Shown: in pieces, positions 56,282 through 63,549 of the stretch
Layout: every line of letters begins with the position of its first letter
Numbering within the stretch: the stretch's first letter is position 1
NCBI GenBank assembly: GCA_964020085.1
Contig: OZ026602.1
Location: 29,471,177-29,535,176, forward strand
DNA: 64,000 nucleotides
DNA from: Micromussa lordhowensis
Lineage: Eukaryota > Cnidaria > Anthozoa > Scleractinia > Lobophylliidae
Direction: 5' to 3'
The notes under the pieces: generated by a model
The model's database searches: none
Told to the model about the DNA's origin: nothing
What the model saw: the letters and a program-made list of their open reading frames with translations, nothing else
Position numbers and translations under genes: made by a program

Positions 56282-57280
56282 TACACTGCCACCGTATGAA
56301 CCAGACTCCACTATCAGGCTTTATTGAACTCTCATGATGTTCAGAACTAGCCACAACCTTGTTGACATTAAAAGTTTACTGATAATTCTTCAGTATTCTG
56401 ACAATTGCTTAACAAACTGACTCAAAGTTGTTTTTGATCCTTGATTTGCATACGACCAGCCATCATCTTCTTCTTTGACGTGAACAATAGAAGACGCGGT
56501 AACCATGCGTAACGGATCTCTGATTGGTCAGTTTATCCATAACCAGTCTCACTCAGTGTATAAAAGCTGCGCGTTCGCGAGCCCTGGCCACAACTGCTCA
56601 CAGCCACTTGAGCACTGCAACAAAAAGCAACTGACGAAGGAAACCCACTCTGTTTCCGAAACCGGTCTTGCAAAAGTAAACAAACAGTTCTTATTAGAAC
56701 TCTATGGCCACTCTAAACGACGATCTAAGTCGCCGCCAAAACTTTGGATGTTGAAACACATTACAAGCCTTCAGAAACGTTCCAACATACGCACTTCTCT
56801 TCAAGTCGCCCTCTTAGTGTTAAGAAGGGTTTTATTAAAGGAGAAACTTTGCGTTTACTGAGAACAAACTCGGTTAAAGAAACATTCGAGTTACGGGAGC
56901 TAGAATTTCTAACTCCTTTACTCGTGCGAGGTTATCCTAGAGAACTCGCCGAAAATATTCTAACCGAAATAAAATTCTCATCACGAAACGAGGCACTACA
57001 AAACAAAACAAAACCATCCATAAGTGTTTTGCCTTTCATGACGACTTTCAACCCAGCTACGCCTAACCTAAAAAAGATTCTTATGAAACACTGGCACTTT
57101 ATAACTGAGAGCAATAGACTCGGTCAAATATATTCTTGACCTCCAATTGTCGCGTACAGGAAGGACAAGTCTCTTAAAGACCTTCTGGTCAGAGCTAAAA
57201 TTCCTTCACACATTTAACAACAACATTTTGGAGTTATAAACGGTAAGGGTCAAGTGACAATATCACAAAACTCTAACTTA
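56282..57280 (+). repeat. Terminal array copy 57 and right array boundary
   Basis: The last copy is essentially complete. Identity to the unit is perfect through 57,272, then 57,273 and 57,275 differ, and after ACTTA (57,276-57,280) the sequence no longer matches. Only the last ~7 bp of the 1005-bp unit are lost, so the array ends almost exactly one unit length from its previous start. The ribozyme, promoter and RT fragment of this copy are intact relative to the others. Confidence 0.9.
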
Positions 57281-57819
57281 TTTGCGTTATACTTCCTGTT
57301 CCCATTAGGGTCATATCTTGTTTTTCTTCGGGCCTCTGTCAACTCAAGACATTTGCGTAAGTTCAGGGTTAGTTGATTTCAAACCTTTGACGTTTCTCGC
57401 GCAAGGACTGAAGAGCTAATGAACGTTGAACAGAACAAAGCTTTAATGGCACTTTCTATCCATTCAGTTGTACATATAAAGCCACATTGCAGTGCGATAA
57501 TTCACTAGATTTCGAACACAATAACGTAACATCACACAATGGCCGACTGAAGATGAAACAACAACGTGTTACTGCTTCTGACATTTTGAAACCGATTAGT
57601 CGATAATATTTAATTTGAAATAACAAAATTAACTATAAGTTTTCCTTGGTGCATTAAACTTTCTGAACTTTTGAAACAATAACAATACAACAAGTTATGA
57701 ACTACAGTAGTCCACATAACATTAATAACTTGACTACATGTTGCTTAAAATTCATTAAGGGTGGACAGTGAGAAATCCCTGGGTTATCTGATGTTTACAT
57801 TAATAAAAAATACACATAA
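57281..57819. other. AT-rich flank of the array, no feature seen
   Basis: About 540 bp with stops in all frames, no repeats shared with the array and no recognisable promoter, RNA gene or coding segment. Confidence 0.6.
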
Positions 57820-58187
57820 TTATTATATGGCTACAAAAGTACGCGCACTCTGATTGGCTGCTGAGCGGGCATTATTTTCTTGTAATGACCGGGCATTATG
57901 AAATTTTTTCTCGGCTCGACGGCTCTTTTGAGTTGTGAGTAAAAACTATGTGCGCGTGGGCGAAAACAACAGAAAAGGTGGACAAAGTACTACTATATTT
58001 TCAATAACTGAGAGAAAAACTAGCACACAGATACTTCTTTAGTATGAGCGACGAAGAAAGCCGTAGCGCGCGCAAGCGGATGTGGAAAATTACTTGCGGT
58101 GTTCAGTTTATTATATTCTTTTCAAGAATTGCGCTAAAAAGGCCATATAATAAATAACTTATTAACCTCGTCCGTTCGGTCATTACA
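57820..58187. mobile_element. Inverted-repeat element, possible MITE-like DNA transposon remnant
   Basis: TTATTATATGGC at 57,820-57,831 is the perfect inverse of GCCATATAATAA at 58,142-58,153. A second perfect 11-bp inverted pair is TGTAATGACCG 57,881-57,891 with CGGTCATTACA 58,177-58,187. CGGGCATTAT is directly repeated at 57,866-57,875 and 57,890-57,899. There is no coding capacity. The two nested but offset inverted pairs suggest one or two overlapping non-autonomous elements. I cannot define target-site duplications, so class and exact ends are uncertain. Confidence 0.4.
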
Positions 58188-58213
58188 GGGAAATCTCAGA
58201 CCTCGGCCTTAAT

Positions 58214-58243
58214 GTATTGACCTCGCTATCGCTCGGTCAATAC
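58214..58243. repeat. 9-bp inverted repeat (stem-loop) at PLE remnant 5' edge
   Basis: GTATTGACC (58,214-58,222) and GGTCAATAC (58,235-58,243) form perfect arms around a 12-base loop. It lies exactly where recognisable PLE sequence begins. Confidence 0.6.
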
Positions 58244-58248
58244 GTCAA

Positions 58249-58629
58249 GAATTCTATTCGCCTTATTCTCAGTTTCTTAGACTTCGTCGCCTTTGTAGTG
58301 AGGACTCTGATTTTTCCTTTAAATCAGAGGAAATGTGCAATTTTTTCGACAAACGTGGATATCCTACCTCTGTTGTTCAAGCAGGCCATCATCGTGCCCA
58401 ACAAATTGATCGGCAGTCAGCACTACAAACGTCTCAGAAGGAGAATAATAATAGAATTCCATTCACCCTCACATTTCACCCTCACAATCACGCAGTAAAA
58501 TCCATCATTCTCAAAAACTTTAAATTACTTCAAAATGATCCCGATACTGGTAGAATCTTTTCGCAACCGCCATTAATTTCATTCAAACGCAACAAAAACA
58601 TAGGTAACTTTTTAGTTCAAAACGAGTGA
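58249..58629 (+). pseudogene. PLE RT thumb/linker fragment (frameshifted)
   Basis: The frame contains FDKRGYP (near 58,345), an HHRAQQIDRQSALQ segment, FTLTFHPHNH, and PPLISFKRNKNIGNFLV before a TGA at 58,627-58,629. These are the same landmarks as RGYP, ILPF-type and PPIVAYRKDKSLKDLLVRAK in the array unit, but a different subfamily. The beginning is out of frame: the residues YVKNSI at 58,241-58,258 are in the +2 frame relative to the rest. After LV the expected residues leading to the Cys-rich segment are missing. No in-frame start is plausible. Confidence 0.8.
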
Positions 58630-58630
58630 A

Positions 58631-59034
58631 CAACCTGGAACTTTTAAATGCGCACGCGCGCGATGTAAAACATGTCCTTTTATTTACAACGTTGAGAAAT
58701 TGTCGGGACCCAAACGATCCGTAAAGATCACAGATCATTTTACCTGTACCTCAGCACTCTTTGCAAAAAGTTATATATCGGTGAAACAGGTAGACGACTA
58801 GGCGACCGTTTCCGAGAACACCTTCGCGACGTAGAGAAAGACGATAAAGACGCTTCTAAACCGGTTGCTAGACACTTTAATCTGCCGAATCATTCTAAGC
58901 AACATATGGCAGTCTGCGGCCTCTCCCTACATCAAGGAAGCACAGAAAGCCGCAAAACTCTTGAACAAAGATTTATTTTTCAAATCGGCACTCTTAATCC
59001 TCACGGTATCAACGAACACTTTTCATTCAACTAA
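58631..59034 (+). pseudogene. PLE GIY-YIG endonuclease remnant with internal deletion
   Basis: 58,631-58,755 encodes a Cys-rich lead-in (CARARCKTCPF and GPKRSVKITDHFTC). From 58,756 a shifted frame gives LCKKLYIGETGRRLGDRFREH, then HFNLPNHS, and a C-terminus ending GTLNPHGINEHFSFN before TAA at 59,032-59,034. LYIGETGRRL is the second half of the GIY-YIG motif with the catalytic Arg region typical of PLE endonucleases, which nick target DNA for retrotransposition. The first half, normally a hydrophobic YC-containing strand just before it, is absent: FTCTSA runs directly into TLCKK, consistent with a deletion of a few tens of bases. The enzyme is therefore dead. Confidence 0.85.
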
Positions 59035-59069
59035 TTCATTCTGTTGTTTTTCACGTTGCCAGGCACCAA

Positions 59070-59102
59070 CCAATAGCGTAGCTCCACATTTCTGAATATA
59101 AA
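59070..59102 (+). promoter_or_regulatory. CCAAT/TATA promoter in PLE terminal repeat
   Basis: CCAAT lies at 59,070-59,074 and TATAAA at 59,097-59,102, 27 bp apart and 29 bp ahead of the hammerhead-like motif. PLE terminal repeats are placed both upstream and downstream of the body, so a promoter after the coding stop is expected. It could drive a downstream copy or transcription of flanking DNA. Confidence 0.5.
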
Positions 59103-59130
59103 CCACACACAACCCACAATTCCTTGATTC

Positions 59131-59164
59131 GCTCCGACGAAGGGCTAACGCTCGAAACGTCAGC
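59131..59164 (+). ncRNA. Hammerhead ribozyme-like motif of the PLE terminal repeat (core variant)
   Basis: The core reads CCGACGA (59,134-59,140) instead of CTGANGA, so the U4 position is C. An extra A (59,141) follows, as in the array ribozyme. Stem II is GGGC 59,142-59,145 with GCTC 59,150-59,153 (one G-U pair) and a TAAC loop. GAAA is at 59,154-59,157. Stem III is ACGT (59,157-59,160), palindromic and loop-free. The cleavage C would be 59,161. Stem I has GCT 59,131-59,133 pairing with AGC 59,162-59,164. The architecture is right for a PLE hammerhead, but the U4 change probably weakens or abolishes cleavage. This arrangement is, as I recall, common in coral PLEs. Confidence 0.65.
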
Positions 59165-59225
59165 TTCCAAATCTCTTTACGGTGGACAATTCACATTATC
59201 AACCCAGTCGATAAAACCAAATTAT

Positions 59226-59568
59226 CTTATTTCACATTTGTCTTAGGTTCAAGAGATACTAATTGCTCTGAGTTATTGTCAAGTATTTTCAGTTAAGGCT
59301 TACTTCACGGTATAATTTGCGTTGATAAAGATGAAAAATAACGAAATTAGATTTAGATACGTTAAGAGATAGTTTGTTTGAAACCTGACAGAAAAGACCC
59401 GAAAAGAAAATTACTAATCCAGTTACCCATTTCCTTTTTCTCATACTCGAACACCCGGATTTCTACCCATATACTGTCGTAAAAATACATTCTACATACC
59501 ATTTTCAGTAGCCGCTTCAGACTCTTCCGTGGCCGCCATACAATCGAAGCTCTCTTAACGGACACTCT
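59226..59568. other. AT-rich spacer, no feature supported
   Basis: A minus-strand open frame of 67 codons (59,362-59,565) begins at a non-standard position inside repeat-like sequence and has no recognisable motif. I regard it as chance. Confidence 0.5.
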
Positions 59569-59675
59569 CGTAAGTGGACAGCTCTACTTACGGCCGCCTT
59601 GTTTGAAACCCCGTTTTAACTCCCATACAAACTCTGTATTTTTACATTCTCGTAAGCGGATATTCCCGTAAGCGG
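59569..59675. repeat. Cluster of CGTAAG(T/C)GG repeats, possible DNA transposon terminus
   Basis: CGTAAGTGGA at 59,569, its inverse ACTTACG at 59,586-59,592, and direct copies CGTAAGCGG at 59,651 and 59,667 occur within 107 bp. Iterated motifs of this kind mark the ends of pogo/Tigger-like elements in cnidarian genomes, as I recall. No transposase is present. Confidence 0.35.
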
Positions 59676-59866
59676 CCGCGGACACTTTCAGAGATTTATA
59701 TGACTGACCAGACCAATATAACTAACCAACCAGGCTAATATAAGCTGAAGCCTGACTGAAAGACACACAGGTCGTAAACATTTTAAACCGTATCACTACT
59801 TTTTGTTGAGGCTGTTAATGTCTTGTTGAATATGTTGATGTTGGATGCAATTATGATTTTTTTTTA

Positions 59867-59942
59867 ATCACTAAGTGAAAGTCCTATTCAGTACTGCAGT
59901 TGTTTTTAAAATATCACTAAGAGAAAGTCCTATTACTGCAGT
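59867..59942. repeat. Short direct duplication (~30 bp, period 46)
   Basis: ATCACTAAGTGAAAGTCCTA (from 59,867) and ATCACTAAGAGAAAGTCCTA (from 59,913) are near-identical and both run on to ACTGCAGT or ACTGCAGTA. This looks like a small tandem duplication that has since diverged. Confidence 0.7.
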
Positions 59943-60118
59943 ATACACTTGGCGTCATTATATCGTAGGCTTGTACAGTATAGGGCGCAATAACACAATC
60001 AAAGGCTGCTATGAATAAGTCGTGGATACATTACGCTTCATAGTCACACCTTTCGTCTTTCAATCAACTGTGTGAACAATAAATTAAATTCAAGGCTGTG
60101 CTCTAGGAAAAATTTCAG

Positions 60119-60135
60119 GGCGCCCTTCGGGCGCC
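60119..60135. repeat. GC-rich perfect hairpin
   Basis: GGCGCCC (60,119-60,125), loop TTC, GGGCGCC (60,129-60,135) in otherwise AT-rich DNA. No T-tract follows and this is not a bacterial context, so a terminator role is not claimed. It may belong to a dispersed repeat. Confidence 0.7.
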
Positions 60136-60192
60136 TAACATGGGTAAGTAGGTCGCCCCGCCTTCCGCCCAAATTTATTAAATAAGTAATTA

Positions 60193-60220
60193 ATTGCGGG
60201 CGACCAGCGGAGCCCGCAAT
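60193..60220. repeat. Second GC-rich hairpin, 9-bp arms
   Basis: ATTGCGGGC (60,193-60,201) and GCCCGCAAT (60,212-60,220) are perfect inverses around a 10-base loop. Together with the hairpin 58 bp upstream it brackets a GC-rich island, possibly one short dispersed element. Confidence 0.7.
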
Positions 60221-60353
60221 CCTAATCTCAACATTGGTTTCAAACGCATGCGCGGCAGTTATATAGCCTTGCAGTGACTCGAATTTAGCAAAAAAAGTCG
60301 TCCTTCCAAATATTTGTCCCTAGGGACACTAAGAACCAATGAAATGAAAGGAC

Positions 60354-60453
60354 GTAATTTTAGCACAGGCGCTTTGACCACGCAAGACAAACACGAAGCA
60401 GCAGTAATTTGAGCACAGGCGTTCTGACCGCTAGAAACCAACACCAAGCAGAA
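60354..60453. repeat. Imperfect 50-bp tandem duplication
   Basis: Two adjacent 50-bp blocks begin GTAATTTTAGCACAGGCG (60,354) and GTAATTTGAGCACAGGCG (60,404) and stay in register, with scattered mismatches. They account for the minus-strand open frame at 60,259-60,468, which I do not call. Confidence 0.75.
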
Positions 60454-60563
60454 GACAATTCTTACCAAAGCATAGCTGTTTCACCTTCCATAGTCAATGA
60501 TCTTTAATGTAGTTGAAGGGTCAAATAATATGTAAATTTTGCCTTCTTGAAGCTAAGAATGTC

Positions 60564-60678
60564 AAGAATCACGTGCAGTTCATGCAGAAGTGGCGGTCCA
60601 TAAATTGGAATGCACACAACACAATTTTATCACGTGGACGACGTCTATTTCGTCGAAGAATCACGTGCAGCTCATGCA
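60564..60678. repeat. Duplicated E-box segment (three CACGTG sites)
   Basis: AAGAATCACGTGCAG followed by a T/C difference and TCATGCA occurs at 60,564-60,586 and 60,656-60,678. CACGTG palindromes are at 60,570, 60,631 and 60,662. CACGTG is the E-box bound by Myc/Max- or USF-type bHLH factors. Three sites within 100 bp could be regulatory or simply part of a duplicated repeat. No gene start is evident nearby. Confidence 0.5.
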
Positions 60679-60782
60679 TAGCTGGCGCGCCGTCCAATCA
60701 AAATCGAGCGTGTGAGATTGTGATCGGAACGTTTCCTGTCCGTGTCTGTTGTTGTCGGGTTACATCAAATGACCTTGACTAA

Positions 60783-62120
60783 ATCAATGTGTCCATTTTA
60801 TAATCAACAATGTTTTTATTTACAACGTGAAAAAATAACCATTTTGTCAAACCCAACACAAAATAGAACTAGTGTATAATCAAACTGGTGTTACTGTTTC
60901 ACAAGGTCAGTAAAACCACTCTTAGGTCCCTTTGTCTCGTTTTAGGGAAAACAATCACCCACACTATGCAACCCTTTATTGCCCTGCAAATATAAATGCC
61001 CAAAATGGAAAAAGAACACAACGCCACTGTTTTACAATGAATTCGTTAACCTCAGTGAAACAAATCATGCATAGCCCTCGCCCGCACTTCCTAACCTGTG
61101 GTTATTACTAGTAATTAATTAGTTAATATTCCATTTCATGGTTTAATCAGTTAGTAATTAATCATGAAAATAATAATCATAGAATTTAGCATTTTACTGT
61201 TGTTTTACGGCATACGCAGTATTGCAACTTATTTTTTGCAAGAAAGTTAAAATTTTCAGAAAGTAGACGAAACCATGGCCGAGGGAACCATGTAGTACTG
61301 AATGACAATCTTTACTAATCCGTGACGTTTTGAAAGAGTATACTTTTTACAGTTCCAGGGAATCCGCATAATTGGCAAACAGTTTCATCTTAAATCTCCC
61401 TCGTTCAATATTCACTTCACCTGGCACGGGCGGCGAAGCGAGTTACTAAATTTAGCGGTCACGTACACTATTTTAGCGAACTTGTGATATCATGAAATCC
61501 TGTTATAAATTAACCACATACGTGTTAAAACCGCTTAGAAATTTCTTTCAAGACCACTGAAATAGGTTTCGGAACAAAAGGGTTCTTATTTTAAACTTTT
61601 GTTTTCGCCAAATTTTCACCAAATGTGGTGCTGTGTCACGGCTGGACGAAGCTAATTAACAAAAATTTGCATGAAGGACGGTTTCATTTTATTTATCACG
61701 CGCTCCACTGTTCAAACTGTTGAAACACACAAATGAAACATAAGCATCAACCACTTCAATAGAAAAAATAGATCTTCAGCACATGCTTGTGCAAAAATCG
61801 TGCAGTTTCTCAGTTCTCACGGGCAAGGACAAAATAATATTTCGTGCTAAATCATGTGGAACAATATTACATAACACAGACGTGACAACTTTGAGCGTGA
61901 ACAATCCTTGTTGTCCTGCCGAATATTTTTTAGTTCTGCAAATATCATCAAATTAGCGAGTAAAATTATAAAATGTTAGCTACAATCAGTTGATCGCTTT
62001 ACCGCGTCGTTCAATGGACAAGGAAGTTGGGCCATAAAAAACCGGAAGAGAAACCACCGAAGCGAAACAAGACCCATGACTTAACCTAAATCTACGTGGT
62101 TTCGTTCCGTTCCGTTTCAA
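60783..62120. other. AT-rich intergenic spacer, nothing supported
   Basis: About 1.3 kb of low-complexity, AT-rich sequence with TAATTA-rich stretches near 61,110-61,160. All frames are heavily interrupted. I see no RNA gene, promoter pair or repeat with clear ends. Confidence 0.6.
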
Positions 62121-62136
62121 TTAGCCTGCGTAGCTT

Positions 62137-62222
62137 GGCGGTTTAAGCACTATTCGAGCGGGCTAAAACGAGCGGCGAAGCCGCGAGGAGGAGCCTGGGG
62201 GAGAGACAACTGAGAAACCGCC
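62137..62222. repeat. Inverted repeat GGCGGTTT / AAACCGCC
   Basis: GGCGGTTT at 62,137-62,144 is inverted as AAACCGCC at 62,215-62,222, bracketing a GC-rich 70-bp segment. It is probably part of a dispersed cnidarian repeat lying in front of the helicase fragment. Confidence 0.5.
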
Positions 62223-62249
62223 TGCAAGGATGACCGGTATTTTTTGTTA

Positions 62250-62273
62250 GGCCAGTACGCTGGCGTACTGGCC
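62250..62273. repeat. 24-bp near-perfect palindrome
   Basis: GGCCAGTACGC and GCGTACTGGCC form 11-bp arms separated by only TG. It could extrude as a cruciform or bind a dimeric protein. I see no associated gene function. Confidence 0.8.
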
Positions 62274-62369
62274 ATTCCCATTGGATCAGAAGGCTAACGT
62301 CAATCAAAATTTCGGTAATCTCCCAAGGGACCGTTCCAACAAACGACACCGATACTTGGCGCGTATTAA

Positions 62370-62513
62370 CAAGAAAATGACAGAGAAAGCTCTCTCGAAA
62401 GCGTTATATCGCGCCTAAATATTCTTCGTGAAGATCGCGGAATTGTTCTCAAATCTGAGCAAGAAAGAGCTGTAAGCGAGTTACTTCATGGGAGAGATGT
62501 GATGGCCGTGTAA
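62370..62513 (+). pseudogene. RecQ-like helicase N-terminal fragment, or first exon, ending before Walker A
   Basis: The open frame of 47 codons follows a TAA at 62,367 and ends at TAA 62,511-62,513. Its second half, GIVLKSEQERAVSELLHGRD then VMAV, aligns with GLVLKREQKEALSRLLVGKD and VLAV of the helicase frame at 63,550. In that copy the next residues are the Walker A motif LPTGFGKS; here the frame stops immediately after VMAV. Either the copy is truncated, or VMAV ends an exon: GTAAAA at 62,509 could act as a splice donor (GCCGT/GTAAAA). I found no matching exon beginning with a P-loop before 63,550. There is no in-frame ATG at the start. Confidence 0.6.
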
Positions 62514-62877
62514 AATGAGGTTGACTAGCCTACACGACTCCTACGGTTCGCGACATTTGTACATTTGCCGTTCTCTGTTCGATCTCTCGACCTTTTTGTT
62601 GCTTCACTCGTGTTTATCAAGGGCACTTCATGTTGTGTTATAAAGAGGAATTTTTGGTAGAACTGAGCCGGTAGACTATGCTATAGCAAATTTAGACGTC
62701 ATTGGTCTGCATGGTTTCCGCGGTTATCGGCATGTCGCTTTGCAGAGTTTGACACCTCTGTAATTTGCCATGTGTTTATGCATTACAGGCTCATTTCGTT
62801 TGCAAGATACTAGTTAGACTGTTCACAGTCCCCTATTTTTCCGTGAAATCGTGGATGCCGATCGTTGAGTTCGACGG
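62514..62877. other. Spacer between helicase fragments, no gene supported
   Basis: Interrupted in all frames. A TTACAG acceptor-like sequence occurs near 62,784-62,789, but the following frame has no helicase similarity. Confidence 0.5.
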
Positions 62878-63043
62878 GCCGCCATCTTGGTCTCTCGATG
62901 CGAGCGAAACTGGGGAGAGTACAAAATGCCTGAGGGTAGGGGTCAGGGGCGGAGAAAATAGGGAGACTGTAACAGCTTCCCACTGCCTCGCGTTCACAGG
63001 GTTATTAGTTGCTCCAGCAACGGCAACAGCTGATTGGTCGAAG
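62878..63043 (+). promoter_or_regulatory. Possible promoter region: YY1-like site, GC box, reversed CCAAT
   Basis: GCCGCCATCTTG (62,878-62,889) matches the YY1 consensus, GGGGCGGAG near 62,946 resembles a GC box, and GATTGGTC near 63,032 contains a reversed CCAAT box. The cluster lies about 500-670 bp upstream of the helicase ATG at 63,550, with the MITE inserted in between. The grouping is suggestive only; each motif is short. Confidence 0.3.
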
Positions 63044-63123
63044 GGACAATAGAGTTTATCAGAGTGTAGCGGAGCGTTGACAACTTGAGTGACAAAAAAT
63101 GACATTTATCAATTCGCGGCTTA

Positions 63124-63539
63124 GGCCCAGTTCAGACGTCGTGCTTCTGCCGTGCCGAACTAAATTGCAATTTAGCACGACTGTAGCACGGCAGGAAATT
63201 TTCTCTGATTCAGACGTCGTGCCAGAGTCGAATCAAATTCAGGGTTTACTGAAGCCTCGCAACAATTCTAACTAACACTCCTCCTAACTCCCCGAGGGAA
63301 CGCAATCTCGCCAAAACATATTAACATAATTTATGAATTTAGTTTGGCGCGACAGAAGCACGACGTTTGAATCGCTGTCGTGCCAGAGTCGTGTAGCACG
63401 GCAGAGCTTGTCGAACTTAATTGCTTGCCGAACCTAATTCAAAAGTTTGATTCAGACGCCGTGCTTCTGCCGTGCTTTTGTCGAACTTAATTCCTGAGTT
63501 TAGTTCGGCACGGCAGAAGCACGACGTCTGAACTGGGCC
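63124..63539. mobile_element. 416-bp MITE, PIF/Harbinger (Tourist)-like, perfect 41-bp TIRs
   Basis: The ends 63,124-63,164 (starting GGCCCAGTTCAGACGTCG) and 63,499-63,539 are perfect 41-bp inverted repeats. They are flanked by TTA at 63,121-63,123 and 63,540-63,542. A TTA/TAA target duplication and GGCC-type termini fit PIF/Harbinger-derived Tourist-like MITEs. Internally the motif TTCAGACGTCGTGC and its relatives recur at about 63,210, 63,352 (inverted) and 63,452, so the element has sub-terminal repeats. It has no coding capacity and would depend on a transposase elsewhere. Confidence 0.85.
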
Positions 63540-63549
63540 TTAGGCCCAA

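Larger units (their letters stand above)
1..57280 (+). repeat. Macrosatellite: 57 tandem copies of a 1005-bp PLE-derived, ribozyme-bearing unit
   Basis: The same 1005-bp sequence repeats head-to-tail 57 times without spacers. Copy n starts at 1+1005(n-1) for n=1-12 and one base later for n=13-57, because copy 12 is 1006 bp long. The array runs off the left edge and degrades after about 57,272, with weak identity to about 57,280. By eye I found only these differences (unit coordinates): G306A in copies 3, 11, 16 and 20; C25T in copies 25, 32 and 37; T889C in copies 25, 26, 32, 37, 47 and 51-54; C666T in copy 45; and a substitution plus insertion near 556-561 in copy 12. Identity is therefore well above 99%. 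The content of each unit (promoter, hammerhead ribozyme, RT fragment) points to amplification of an internally deleted Penelope-like retroelement. It is not an rDNA, histone or snRNA array: none of those sequences is present. Confidence 0.98.
58237..59222 (+). mobile_element. 3' portion of a Penelope-like element with terminal repeat (truncated)
   Basis: This remnant contains, in order, the RT thumb/linker, a Cys-rich segment, a GIY-YIG endonuclease, a stop at 59,032, and a terminal region with CCAAT box, TATA box and hammerhead-like ribozyme. The 5' part, including the RT catalytic core, is missing, which fits the 5' truncation common in retroelement copies. Sequence identity with the array unit is low apart from family-level motifs, so it belongs to a different PLE lineage and is not the parent of the array. 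The 3' boundary near 59,222 is approximate. Confidence 0.8.

Noticed and set aside
1..57280. CRISPR array, rDNA, histone or snRNA gene cluster
   Set aside because: Units are 1005 bp with no short repeat-spacer structure, and contain no rRNA, histone or snRNA sequence. Content is retroelement-derived.
58217..58498. 93-codon plus-strand open frame
   Set aside because: Mostly a shifted frame over PLE thumb sequence; only its first residues (YVKNSI) are in the ancestral frame.
58865..59095. 76-codon plus-strand open frame
   Set aside because: Out-of-frame shadow of the GIY-YIG endonuclease remnant.
59362..59565. 67-codon minus-strand open frame
   Set aside because: No motif, composition like surrounding spacer and repeat; chance frame.
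60259..60468. 69-codon minus-strand open frame
   Set aside because: Generated by a 50-bp tandem duplication; no recognisable domain despite a hydrophobic start.
60513..60782. 89-codon plus-strand open frame with several Cys
   Set aside because: Opens at TTG, covers a duplicated E-box segment; Cys spacing does not form a known zinc motif.
62143..62349. 68-codon minus-strand open frame
   Set aside because: Runs across inverted repeats and the 24-bp palindrome; looks like dispersed repeat sequence.
62765..63105. Overlapping open frames on both strands (95 and 90 codons)
   Set aside because: No motif on either strand; region better read as promoter-like or repeat sequence.
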